Shown here piece after piece: positions 39,985 to 50,004 of a stretch of 64,000 bases of DNA; the first letter of the stretch is position 1, and each line of letters begins with the position of its first letter. The translations under genes were made by a program, and so were the position numbers. The stretch is from Phoma sp. XZ068. Taxonomy: Eukaryota; Ascomycota; Dothideomycetes; Pleosporales; Didymellaceae. The stretch is from positions 186,001 through 250,000 of the forward strand of contig RBKR01000009.1 of NCBI GenBank assembly GCA_004835665.1, given 5' to 3'. The notes under the pieces are model-generated. The model worked only from the letters and a program-made list of their open reading frames with translations. It was not told the DNA's origin and made no database searches.

Positions 39985-40945
39985 ATGAGACATCTACAAA
40001 AACTACCTGACTTGCGCAACATATCTGAACATTCTAACTGCAAAGGCGTCACAAACACATCCCGAAAAGCCTGGATCGCCAGTACCGCCGATAGTAACCT
40101 CACCCTTCACGGTTTCCGCAGATTCAAGACTACACATTTGTTGAATCTGCGTTTCCTCGAGAATGAGATCGCCGAGATGGATCACATCTTGTACTAGGCG
40201 GGCCTAAGCTTAAATCTCAGCCCTTTGTCTACCGACCGATTCGGGCTCAAGCATAGCAGAAGAGATTCTAACGTTCCAAAAGCAAGCGATACAATTACAG
40301 ATGAATTCATGTTGAGATTATAGGACTTGCCGAAGCAATACGGTACGATAACCCCTCCCTTCGCTCTCATGGACAAGGCTGACTATACCTCGACCAACCG
40401 ACGAAGCACTGGCTGCCTTCAATGACATAATGACCATGGAAACCTTCTCGCTTCTCGACGATGAGAGGCAGTCCAATCTACGAGACGATCTCAGTTTGTA
40501 TGAAATCTACAAAACTCGCCTGCTTAGAGTCGACCTCGGAACTCGAGCACGAACAGACCCCTTCCAGCGCTGGTTTCACAAGTACTTGCGAGCCTTCCGA
40601 TACTGGAAATTATCTAAAAGGTCGGGAAATAACACCGAGAGCCTTGGGTCGGGGGCCGCAAAAACGGGCGAGTGGTCCTACCAGAACACCATACTGATAG
40701 CTGAGATAATTGGACGTGTAATGACCGTAGCGTTTACAGCACTGTTCCTTGTCGCTCCATTGGCCATTTTGGCGCACGAACCGTCCAAGAACATTCAGCT
40801 TGCGGTGGTCTCAGTTTGTGTCCTTATTCTTTCCTTTCTTGTATCGCTTTTTCTCAAAGTGTCGAGCTTCGAGATGATGGCTGTGGCGGCTGCATACGCT
40901 GCAGTGTTGTCGGTCTTTGTTTCCAACGTCCCTAATCAAGGCTAG
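39985..40945 (+). pseudogene. DUF6594 protein gene broken by two in-frame TAG codons
   Basis: The reading frame from 39985 gives a DUF6594-like N-terminal region (SRKAWIAS, GFRRFKTTHLLNLRFLENEI), stops at TAG 40195-40197, resumes in frame (AGLSLNLSPLSTDRFGLKHS), and stops again at TAG 40321-40323. A probable intron (GTACGA donor near 40345, acceptor near 40408) then leads into the intact frame 40430-40945. That part reads MTMETFSLLDDERQSNLRDD, YKTRLLRVDLG, and two C-terminal TM segments before AAAYAAVLSVFVSN, the hallmark of DUF6594. Both stops stand where Gln (CAG) would be natural, so CAG-to-TAG transitions are likely. The 171-residue C-terminal frame could still be expressed from the ATG at 40430. 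DUF6594 proteins are membrane proteins common near HET genes; function unknown. Confidence 0.65.
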
Positions 40946-41618
40946 GCGAAACTACGTTTCTATGGCGTGCCAAATGGATTAAGACTTCGATGGCTTTGCA
41001 TCTGGTATACTGGTGATACTGGAATGCGTTTCTTGTGCTTGAAAGACATTGCGGTGGATTTCGAATCAATATCTTAAGGCCTCATATGCACTACTTAGTC
41101 GAAACCGTCAGCTCTCTTTCAAGACGCGATATTGTTTTTGACTTTATTTAAGCACATAGCATATAGACATAAAACATTGGTTCGAATGACATATAATGCA
41201 ATTGCCACTTTGTCAACGGCGTTTGAACAGTAGATAAAGGTCGTAGGCAATATCATCACCGTTTCAGCAACGGTTCACCTTAGAGCGGGAGAAACAAAAT
41301 ACTTCAAAGAAGCCTTGGATAGGGTAGTAATTTTATCTGTGGCAGCTTACAAAGCCTTTGGATTTCAGATGGGGTGTGTTGGACTGTTACGCCAGCTTTG
41401 AGCGGGAGATGAGAAAGTCCGACCTGCAAATCACCCTTATGCAACAAGCACATCACGGTGAGCTTCCGACTTGATTTCTATGCTTCTAGTATTGAAAATA
41501 ACGCAAACTATCTCTAAAAAAAAAGTTCGACGAGCATGCTGAAGCCACTTACAGGCACAGAACATTGCATCCTCGCAAGACTGACTGCGCACTACGTGTA
41601 CTGGGTCGCAACATCCAC
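40946..41618. other. Convergent intergenic region
   Basis: About 670 bp, AT-rich, with a poly-A run near 41514-41524. It lies between the 3' ends of two converging genes. No gene was seen. Confidence 0.45.
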
Positions 41619-43069
41619 TCAGACATCGCGTACGCCAGGAGCCTGGTGTTGCTGTACTCCGTCATAAAACACTGTCCAACCTGGAATACCATACCATTCT
41701 TCGCCCTGGCTAAGTGCTTGGTCCAACCTGTCGAGCTTATCTTGATGTTCCACCATGGCCTGGAAGAGCTGCAGCCCGACTTCGTAATCGTCGACGAGTA
41801 ATACGTGGTTGTTAAATCTCAATCGTGTAGCATCCAGGACAATCTTGTGGCGGCCAATGCCTTTTGTTTTCGGCCCGGGTGAGGATGCACGTGTGACCTT
41901 GAGTTTCGGGGGGCTCAGGATGTTTCCATCAGGGTCGTTCATGTATTCTCTGAAGCCTCTTTCGACGCGTGCATTGTTGGGCTCATATGTGGGCATTGCG
42001 GTTGGCACATATGGTCGGTTTGGCTCCTGCTCTGCCACCTTCTCCGATGCAAAAGAGACTTCTGACATCGAGGGGGACTTGACACTCGGCCGTTGGCTAG
42101 ACCTGCTGGAGACTGTGCTTGATATGGAGCTGGTCTCGGTGGAGTTGCCATATGTGTGGCTTCCGGAATTGAACAAAGGAACCGGATCAACAACGAAAGT
42201 GGCCTCCGGACGCTGTTGAGTAGCTGGCGTCTCCCTGGGTGCAAAAGATCCTGCTGCCGAGCTGCTGGTTCGACGGTGCGGCCTTCGTGGCGGCAGAACC
42301 TCCCTAGCATATTCATGCAAAGTCTCAGTGAGCTCGATAAGCTCTTCGGGTGCAGGCACGTGCTTAGACGTCTTTCTGTCCTCCTGATAAACTGCAAATT
42401 TCTGCTTGGCATTGTTCAACGTCGTCTCGTTTTCCTTGTGGATGATTTCCGTCTCAGATCTAAATGTGTCAACCAAGAATGACATTACAAGATGCATACA
42501 TACCTTTCGAGTTTCAACTGTTCGATCCTTGTTTCCAATGGGATGCTCAACTTGTCCTCCCATATACGTCGTTGAACTCTGTCTTTTAAAGCTCCTTCCA
42601 GCATTTGGATCTCCTTTGTGACTTTTGATAGATACAGTAGGTTGCTGAAGCCACTGATGCTTTCTCTTGCCACGCTCAACGATGCTCGTAGGGCCTTCAC
42701 TTTGCTCCTGCTATTAAGCCACAGCACGCGAGCGATGAGATCCTTTTCCAACTCCGATCGAACCTTGGACTGAGGCTGGAGTGCATCGACCCTCCCAAGG
42801 AGCTCCTTCAACCCATCGACGGTCTTTCGAGCCCATGTGATTAATAGACGAACGGCCGCGGCATCCGTAGTGTCAGCCTGCGCGTCGGGACCGCATTCGC
42901 GCACAAATTGTTTGCACAAGCGTGCGAAGATAATTGTTTCGTGGGCAAGCTTCTCAACGTCCTGTCTTGAGTTCTTGATTCTTTTGATAGCCTTTTGCAT
43001 GGCGCAACCAAGTTTTATCAGCTCGCTGCCGATGCCAACGATGGCTCCTACTGCACCGACGATCTCCAT
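41619..43069 (-). CDS. Protein resembling the N-terminal domain of fungal STAND proteins, without NTPase
   Basis: Two exons: 43069-42504 and 42459-41619 (468 aa), with a 44 nt intron (GTATGT donor, TTTAG acceptor). Residues 1-190 begin MEIVGAVGAIVGIGSELIKL and continue as a long amphipathic helical region (KNSRQDVEKLAHETIIFARL, DGLKELLGRVDALQPQ, SVARESISGFSNLLYL). This is the style of the fungal N-terminal domain found before NACHT/NB-ARC modules. The second half is Ser/Pro-rich and disordered, ending in a compact segment (FNNHVLLVDDYEVGLQLFQA, WYGIPGWTVFYDG). No P-loop is present. It may be a stand-alone signalling partner; the hydrophobic glycine-rich N-terminus could insert in membranes, which is inference. 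Confidence 0.75.
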
Positions 43070-43474
43070 GACAAAGGCGTAGTATGATGTGTTGAAGACG
43101 ATAGAATGGGTTGAATGATAGTGCTGAAGGTTCAGTAATTACGTCTTGTAGCAAGATATGAATGAAGCGTGCCTTAGGTGCTCCAAGCAAGCATTGACCG
43201 GTGAACCTGTGGGTCGTACGAGGCTGCATATCGTCAACCAACCAGCGACTTTTGGCACTCACCCACAGGAAGGAGGGTGCATATGCGGGCATGGCGGGGT
43301 AGCAACGTCGACAGAAGAACCATCGAGAAGTTTATGCCTCGTTTATGCCTCGTGTTAGGCTATGTTGCTGTGCCACTCTGCTTTATCGTTTGCATGAAGT
43401 CGCCTTCGTGAAAGCCTCGAGGGCAGCTACAGCACCCGAGTAGACTCGATGGGCGCAGCATTCTGATGCTACCT
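43070..43474. other. Intergenic, no gene seen
   Basis: About 400 bp between the 3' end of the PAQR gene and the start of the STAND-N-like gene, both on the minus strand. It contains a short direct repeat (TTTATGCCTCG twice at 43330-43352). Confidence 0.45.
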
Positions 43475-44503
43475 TTACAGCCCTAATGCCTTCTCCACGA
43501 CAGCCATGGTGCTATGGTGATAATCATAAGCCTTCACCAAGCCCACCAAATGGCTAGCCGCAGCCAACACAACCAACACATGAAAGATCTGATGACTGCT
43601 GCCCCAGATATCGAAACGTCCGGGAGCCCACTTCTCCGGAACTCGAGCTGCATACAGTCCGGCACCGGTGATGTACAACACGCCCTGCAGCACCACCCAA
43701 TTCAGCCCGATGGACTTTTGGAGGTGTTCGACGCCGTAGAGTCTGACGCCGTGTAGGACTGGGAAGACAGCAGACAGGCCCATGAGCACAAACATCAACG
43801 CTCTTACAGGCCTCAGGGCGGGCGTGCGGAATTGTGGATGCGTACAAGCTACACTTGTGCCTGCAGCAAGAGTGGTGATCTACATTCGTTAGCATCCGCC
43901 TTGTGCAATTCCTCGCTTATCAACTCTGGAATATAACAGAGTCGAATAGAAATAACTCACCATAGTCCAATACACCTTCCTCAATCCCACCTCATCCTGA
44001 AACGCATAAAACAACACCGGAATAAAGCTCCCCCAGATCAAAAACACAATACCCAGATAATCCAGCTTATTCCCCCATATCGCCACCTCATGTGAGTGAT
44101 TCTGAATCGTATGATACGTCCCGCTCATACCCAAACATGCCACCGCGCCCGCAAAGAAGCAGCTAAACGCATACACATCCTCGTTACTCGCCGTGTCGTA
44201 CCTCGGCTTGAGCTCGCCGTAGAGAAAATACGAGGTTAGGAAGAAGGCAAGGGCGCCGGCGAGATGCGTGTATATGTTTACGGTTTCGTTGTGGATGTAG
44301 AGTAAAGACTTCCATGATTTGGTGTAGGAGTTTGATTGCGGGCGGTAGCCGGAGGTTATGTAGGCGTTGTCTTGTTGCCAGGGGGCGATTTCGTGCCAGA
44401 GGTATGTGAGTTTTCGTTCGAGGTTCTTTTCGATTGCAGTGGCCTTGTTCCCTAGCTCATTTACGGTGGTGGTAGCGTTTGGCGCTACCTCTTTGATAGC
44501 CAT
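43475..44503 (-). CDS. PAQR-family (haemolysin III / adiponectin-receptor-like) membrane protein
   Basis: Two exons: 44503-43961 and 43879-43475 (315 aa), with an 81 nt intron (GTGAGT donor, GCTAAC branch). The N-terminal signature NAYITSGYRP and YIHNETVNIYTHLAGA precede TM1. The three metal-binding His positions are visible in GTYHTIQNHS and in GSSHQIFHVLVV, and seven TM segments are apparent. Yeast relatives (Izh1-4) affect zinc and sterol homeostasis and respond to osmotin; animal relatives are adiponectin or progestin receptors. It is likely in the plasma or ER membrane. The start ATG at 44503 (MAIKEVAPN) is the first in the exon frame. Confidence 0.92.
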
Positions 44504-45011
44504 GTCTGATCGCGTGGAGAAGATGATGAGTGGATATTTCTTATGCTGGAATTCAGAGAGACGTATATGTATAAAGAAATATTCCAGCACGTGTTATGAA
44601 ATGTTGATTTGTTGACGGTCTTTCCACGGGAAATTCTCGAAGGACATTCGATGTCGAGTGTAAGCTAAGCCGCATCAGGTGTTTGTCGCGAGCCGTGACT
44701 GTACCTATATCCCTCCCATATACCTGCTCCTGCGCCGAGGTACTCGATACACTATATGTATATGCTCGTGATATTGAGTTTCAAGAACAACGAGAGATGT
44801 TGTTCTCATGCAATACACGTCATTCGGCTACGCCTGCCACACGGTTGCACTTGCCCTCCAATCTCCCCACACCCCACCTTCTCTCACACCTCACAACAAC
44901 AACCATGCATCGCACTTTCCACCGCTGAAATGGGTTGACCGCACAATCCCCTGAGGCCCGACACCAGCCTCTCAACATCAATTTACAACGCGAACAAGAC
45001 AGCGATTGACG
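44504..45011. other. Divergent promoter region, PAQR gene / CSN8-like gene
   Basis: About 510 bp. It contains a CT/CA-rich run around 44850-44930 typical of fungal 5' leaders for the rightward gene. No gene was seen. Confidence 0.45.
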
Positions 45012-46040
45012 ATGAAGTCGTCCGACACCAATCGCCCCAGCAGCCGTCGCGGCGCATCAGGCGCATGGAACCGCCTCAAGCCCGTCCGCGAGGACGTGCT
45101 GGAATCGTATGGGCTGCCTAGCAAGGGCGAGACACGGTATTACACGCCTCACTCCCAAAATCACTTCATAGTATCTAACGACTTCAGACTGAACGACTTT
45201 CGCACGCAAGAAACCTTCCTCAACCGCATAACCGAGCGCTACATGAAGCTCTGCGCCCTCAATCGCACCGACCTCGACGCCCTCTTCGCAGCCGCAAACC
45301 CCTCCCCGGAACCCACCAGCCTAACCAGCACCTTCTCCTCGCTCTCGCTCTCAAAACACGCACCGCAGCCTCCACCCCCAAAGGCGGTACCACTCAGCGG
45401 CGCAAACTCCCCCGCCCTCCTCGCCGCCTCCAAGATCTCTGCGCAAGAACTCGCGACCGTCCTCTCCGCGCTGCGCAAACTCCGCGAGGGCGTAACCGCA
45501 TCCGGCCGCAGCGACGCTTTCGCCCACCGCGCCTACTTCTTCACAATCCATGTCGCAATCCTATGCAAAGACTGGGCCAGCTACGTTCCCGCGCTGCACA
45601 CCCTACTCTACAGCTTACACCTACGGAACCCACTTACGAGCAGCCAGGTGCAGGAGTACGTTGGGTATCAGATCCTGGACCAGGCGTGTCGGCAGGGAGA
45701 TTTAAGTGGGGCGAGGGAAACGAAGGTTAGGTTTGGGTATAAGGATCGTAGGGTTGAGGGCGTGCTTGCCGCGCTGGTGAGCGATAATTGGGTGCAGTTT
45801 TGGAGGTGGAAGAGGGGCGTTGATGGGTATCAGCGGGCGCTGTGTGGGTTTGCGGAGCAGGGGGTTAGAGTCAATGCGCTGAAGGTGATTGGGAAGAGTT
45901 ATCTTGTGTGTGATCGGCGGTGGGTGGAGGATGCGACGGGGAAGGAGTGGGATGGGTTGGTTGCGGATGGGGTGGGGTGGGAGCTTGAGGAAGGGGGGAA
46001 GGTGGTTGTTCGACGGGTTAAGCCGCGAGCGCCGGGGTAA
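45012..46040 (+). CDS. CSN8/PSMD8/eIF3K-like helical protein
   Basis: Single exon, 342 aa from the ATG at 45012. After a basic disordered N-terminus comes a conserved block, LESYGLPSKGETRYYTPHSQ, and a Pro/Ser-rich linker. The C-terminal half is helical (AHRAYFFTIHVAILCKDWAS, LHTLLYSLHLRN) and ends with a winged-helix-like part (LVSDNWVQFWRWKRGVDGYQ). This pattern resembles the CSN8/PSMD8/eIF3K (SAC3-PCI-like) family, members of COP9 signalosome, proteasome lid or eIF3. Which complex applies cannot be decided; the N-terminal block is not part of canonical Rpn12 or eIF3k. Conserved housekeeping function is likely. Confidence 0.65.
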   Translation: MKSSDTNRPSSRRGASGAWNRLKPVREDVLESYGLPSKGETRYYTPHSQNHFIVSNDFRLNDFRTQETFLNRITERYMKLCALNRTDLDALFAAANPSPEPTSLTSTFSSLSLSKHAPQPPPPKAVPLSGANSPALLAASKISAQELATVLSALRKLREGVTASGRSDAFAHRAYFFTIHVAILCKDWASYVPALHTLLYSLHLRNPLTSSQVQEYVGYQILDQACRQGDLSGARETKVRFGYKDRRVEGVLAALVSDNWVQFWRWKRGVDGYQRALCGFAEQGVRVNALKVIGKSYLVCDRRWVEDATGKEWDGLVADGVGWELEEGGKVVVRRVKPRAPG

Positions 46041-46128
46041 TCCTCACTTCTGAAATGTTCAGGTACCTGCGCAGTGAAGTGTCGAAAGGGTATCATTAGA
46101 TGTACGGCACATATAGCGCTTTTGCGAT

Positions 46129-47525
46129 TCAATCCTCCATCTCCTCATCCTCTTCATCCGCACCCCCATCCTCATCATGCCACACATCATCATCCATATC
46201 ATACTCCTCATAATCCATATCCAGATCCTCCTCGCCCTCAATCTCATCCTCATCGCCCTCCTCAACCGTCTCCCCATTCGCCGCCTTCTCGGCCTTCTTC
46301 CGCTCCACATTCTCCTTCTGAATGCGTCGCCGCTCGGCTTTTTGCGCATTCCGCTGCGCCCACTTCTTCTCCATCGCTTGCTCCTCTGCCTTGGACTTGG
46401 TGATGAACTCGTGCCACATTGTCTTACCGGTACACACATCCTCCTCGACCTTGGTAAGTCTGAGTTTCATCCTCGGCCCGAGCTCAACGAGCTTGACGGC
46501 GCGCTTTTCGACGCGGGGACCCTGCGCGGTGGTGCGGCGCGCGGATTCGTCACCCGCGGCGAGACGCTCTTTTGCGCGGCGGCTGAGGACGCGCTGTTTC
46601 ACGGGCGCGCTGACTTCGACTTCGGCGTCGGTGTCGGCTTCTGTGTCGCTCGCGGAGGTGTAGCCGCCTGCACTGGGGTCGAGCATGTAGTCTGCTACGT
46701 CTTCTAGTTTCCCGAGATCAGGCAGGCTTCTCCCCTTGGACTTCTTTGCGCCGGCGCCGAGCAGTTTCTCGGCTGCGTGGAGCCGTCGGAGGGCCTTGGG
46801 GAGGCCGGTGACTTTGGTTGTGATGGCGTAGTGGCGGAGGGAGATGGTGACGGAGCCGGTTTCGGGGTTGGGTGGCTCGCGGTGCAGGAGCAGGACGCGT
46901 TTTATTGTGTGCAGCGGTGTGGTGTGGGGCTGAATGGGAGGGAAGAGGCCTTGGAACATGTCTGTGACCAGCTTCTCCAGGTGCTTTGGGGGCGCGGCGT
47001 CGCCGAGCGTCTCTCTCGTGGTGTCGCTGGTGAGGAAGTTGTTCATGACGAGCAGTGGGGGTGTTTGGAAGGCTGTGAGGTCCGTCCGTGGGTGCTTGAG
47101 CGACTTGGCAATGTCTTTGCAGAGCGAGTACTTCTCGACGCGGAAGTGGAGGGTTGGGCCGTGGGGGGTGCGAGCCAGGCGCAGGTTGGTGTTGCCGGAC
47201 TCTGAGCGCGAGAAGAGGAGCAGGTGGCTGACGCCGAGAGGGCCGCACATGGTGGTGTAGTCGCGGAGTTTGTTTGCGCGGCGTTCCTGCTTCAATTAGC
47301 ATGTAGTACGAGGAGCTATGAGTGCCTGCATACCTTCAATCGCACGGCTGTGTCGGGCTCCATGACATGGCGCACATCCTGCACCAGCTGGCTCACGGCT
47401 CCACCAACTTCCTGCGCGCCAATGCGGATGACCATGCTCTTGGGGGCGCCATCGTTCTTCTTGACCATCTGCTTGTCCGACGCCGACTGCTTCTTTCGCT
47501 GACTGCTTCTGCCTGATCGCGCCAT
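46129..47525 (-). CDS. SSF1: Ssf1/Ppan ribosome-biogenesis factor, Brix domain
   Basis: Two exons: 47525-47334 and 47286-46129 (449 aa), with a 47 nt intron (GTATGC donor, GCTAAT branch). The N-terminus is basic, followed by SMVIRIGAQEVGGAVSQLVQ. The Brix domain follows: ERRANKLRDYTTMCGPLGVSH, then FRVEKYSLCKDI, PPLLVMNNF and, further on, YAITTKVTGLPKALRRL. The C-terminus is Lys/Glu-rich and ends in a very acidic tail (DMDYEEYDMDDDVWHDED). Ssf1/Peter Pan proteins act in the nucleolus in pre-60S assembly with Rrp15 and Rrp14. Start and length match the family. It is divergent from the DEAD-box gene RRP3, another rRNA-processing factor. Confidence 0.93.
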
Positions 47526-47689
47526 CTTTTCGGTGTTGTGTGGTGTGAAAGGTGATCTTCTCTGCCGCTGAGGATCGCGGAAGTCCGCACTGGGGACTTT
47601 TTTCGGCGCCAAGAGTTCGCGCCGATAAGATAAGGATTTTATTTCTCGCGGCAGCCACGACCGAGGCTGCGACTGCACTTACACCCAAA
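47526..47689. promoter_or_regulatory. 164 bp bidirectional promoter shared by SSF1 and RRP3
   Basis: The two ATGs are only 164 bp apart on opposite strands, and both genes serve nucleolar rRNA processing. The spacer contains AAGATAAGGATTTTAT near 47624-47642 (GATAA/GATA-like) but no clear PAC or RRPE box. Shared regulation is inferred from geometry and function. Confidence 0.5.
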
Positions 47690-49204
47690 ATGTCGGCCCT
47701 GAAGAAGAGAAAGCTCAATACGTCGGCTGGTGCTGCACCGCCGCACATGAAGCCTGCAAAGGCCGCCAAGCCGTCAAAGTCGACCAAACCTGCGAAACCC
47801 GCACCGCCACCGGCACCCGAGAGCAGCGAGGATGAGGACGAGCAAGAGGAGGCTGTAGAGGAGGCTGAAGCAGCCACAGCAGACGACGATGCGACACCAC
47901 AGGCAGACGAGGCGAAGAAGACGTTTGCCGACTTGGGCGTGCGAGAAGAGCTTTGTGACGCCTGTGAGGCACTGAAGTTCACCCACCCCACACCCATTCA
48001 GACACAGGCCATCCCACTCGCACTCGAGGGTCGCGACGTTATTGGACTGGCCGAGACAGGCTCTGGAAAGACTGCTGCCTTCGTGCTGCCTATTCTGCAG
48101 GCCCTGCTGGACAAGCCCCAGTCGCTCTTTGGCCTGATTCTGGCGCCCACCCGCGAACTAGCGTACCAGATCTCCCAGCAGGTCGACGCCCTTGGCAGCA
48201 TCATCAATGTCAAATGCGCGACTCTTGTTGGTGGTATGGATATGGTCCCGCAGGCCATTGCACTGTCCAAGCGACCGCACATTGTCGTAGCCACGCCGGG
48301 CCGACTCCTCGATCATCTTGAGAACACCAAAGGCTTCTCGCTGCGCTACCTGAAGTACATGGTTCTTGACGAAGCTGATCGTCTGCTCGACCTCGACTTT
48401 GGTCCCGTCCTCGACAAGATCCTTAAAGTTCTGCCCCGCGACGGACGCCACACCTACCTCTTCTCCGCCACCATGTCCTCCAAGGTCGAGTCCCTCCAGC
48501 GCGCAGCCCTGCAAAACCCCGTCCGTGTGTCCATCTCCAGCTCCAGCCATCAAGTCGTCTCCACATTGCTGCAGCGCTACTTCTTCCTCCCCCACAAGCA
48601 CAAGGACCTCTATCTCATCCACCTGCTCAACGAGAACATCGGGCACCCCACCATCATCTTCACCCGCACCGTCAACGAAACCCAGCGCATTGCCATCCTC
48701 CTGCGCACTCTCGGCTTCGGCGCCATCCCGCTGCACGGCCAGCTCTCACAGTCTGCACGTCTCGGCGCACTGAGCAAATTCAAGGCCAAATCCCGCGATA
48801 TCCTCGTCGCCACCGACGTCGCCTCGCGTGGTCTGGATATTCCCTCCGTCGACCTGGTAGTCAATCTCGACCTGCCCGCCGACTCGCAAACCTACGTCCA
48901 TCGTGTAGGCCGCACAGCGCGTGCCGGAAAGTCCGGAAAGGCCGTTTCTTTCGTCACACAGTACGATGTCGAGATCTGGCTGCGCATCGAGAACGCGCTA
49001 GGCTCCAAGGTCGAGGAGGAGGTTGTACCCAAGGACGAGGCATTAGTCTACGCTGAGAGGGTCGGCGAGGCGCAGAGAGTTGCCGTCAGGGAGATGAAGC
49101 TGATCCACGAGCAGAGGGGGAAGGGGAGAGGCGGCGGTGGCGGTGGTCGTGGAGGTATGAGGGGGAAAAGGGGAAGGGCCGATATGGATCGTGAAGAAGG
49201 CTAA
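47690..49204 (+). CDS. RRP3: DEAD-box ATP-dependent RNA helicase Rrp3 (DDX47)
   Basis: Single exon, 504 aa. The N-terminal basic and acidic tails precede the helicase core. Motifs in order are the Q motif (FADLGVREELCDACEALKF..PTPIQ), I AETGSGKT, Ia PTRELA, Ib VATPGR, II DEAD, III SAT, IV IIFTRT, V ATDVASRGLDI and VI HRVGRTARAG. The C-terminal RG-rich tail (GRGGGGGGRGGMRGKRGR) is usual for Rrp3. It unwinds RNA in the nucleolus during 18S pre-rRNA processing. The ATG at 47690 (MSALKKRKLN) gives the family N-terminus; the frame is open above it but without ATG. Confidence 0.95.
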   Translation: MSALKKRKLNTSAGAAPPHMKPAKAAKPSKSTKPAKPAPPPAPESSEDEDEQEEAVEEAEAATADDDATPQADEAKKTFADLGVREELCDACEALKFTHPTPIQTQAIPLALEGRDVIGLAETGSGKTAAFVLPILQALLDKPQSLFGLILAPTRELAYQISQQVDALGSIINVKCATLVGGMDMVPQAIALSKRPHIVVATPGRLLDHLENTKGFSLRYLKYMVLDEADRLLDLDFGPVLDKILKVLPRDGRHTYLFSATMSSKVESLQRAALQNPVRVSISSSSHQVVSTLLQRYFFLPHKHKDLYLIHLLNENIGHPTIIFTRTVNETQRIAILLRTLGFGAIPLHGQLSQSARLGALSKFKAKSRDILVATDVASRGLDIPSVDLVVNLDLPADSQTYVHRVGRTARAGKSGKAVSFVTQYDVEIWLRIENALGSKVEEEVVPKDEALVYAERVGEAQRVAVREMKLIHEQRGKGRGGGGGGRGGMRGKRGRADMDREEG

Positions 49205-49543
49205 ATACTTAATTTGTTAGTGACTCGATGTGATACCATTTTCTGTTCAAGAACTCTAGCAGTATTTGCAATCTTTGTAGATGTAACGATCCTTGCATAT
49301 CAAAACTCCTTATTATCTTGCTGCTGGTTGGTACATCAACCTGTATAATTCCTTGGCTGCATGTCAAAATGCGTTTAAATCACGCCTCAGCCTTGCCGTC
49401 GTACCTGCCTCTTGTTATTCCAAGGAATCTACCATTTTCGACGCGTTCAAGGGTATATGGTTTATAGGCTACACAGTAAGTTGCTTCAAAAGCGGCTGCA
49501 TACAAGTAGATACTCTCGCCTCCAACAGGAAGAAGTATACAAG
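49205..49543. other. 3' region after RRP3, no gene seen
   Basis: About 340 bp, AT-rich, without supported coding sequence. Confidence 0.4.
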
Positions 49544-49732
49544 ATGATGCTCTTCGGTCGCAGCAAACATCAGCTCGAGCGTATCACCTCTGAGTTCCTA
49601 CCCTTTGAAGACTAGCTCTACTTCGTTGTTGCAGATGAAGGATGGAGCAAGGTTGGCACTGACGAGTGGACGTTCTGGGGTGAGCGGGAGGTCCTCAATG
49701 GCTGGGGCGTGTTCGGTAGGCGAGAGACATAA
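49544..49732 (+). pseudogene. Short gene relic with one in-frame TAG
   Basis: From the ATG at 49544 a frame reads MMLFGRSKHQLERITSEFLP, meets TAG at 49613-49615, and continues in the same frame for 38 codons (including KVGTDEWTFWGEREVLNGWG) to TAA at 49730-49732. The Trp/Glu-rich, non-random composition on both sides of the stop suggests a coding relic. The family is not recognised. It could also be chance. Confidence 0.3.
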
Positions 49733-50004
49733 TGATCGAGACAGTTCACAAGGCTAGTAAACTTCTAAAACCTAGAAAGATGTCTTCTGCAGGTGCATCT
49801 AGCGTTATGTAGAGTGTAAAGAAGTACTAGTACTACTAACAGAACGACCTCGTGACATAAGCGCAGCGCCGGAAATCTAGTCCCCCGCACTCTCAGCCCC
49901 CACACTAATGGGCGCCTACTACTGATATGACACTCTACCAAACATCTGTGTGCTTCTAATACAAGTGGATCTTGGGTAGCAATTCTACACCAAAGTTGTT
50001 TTCT

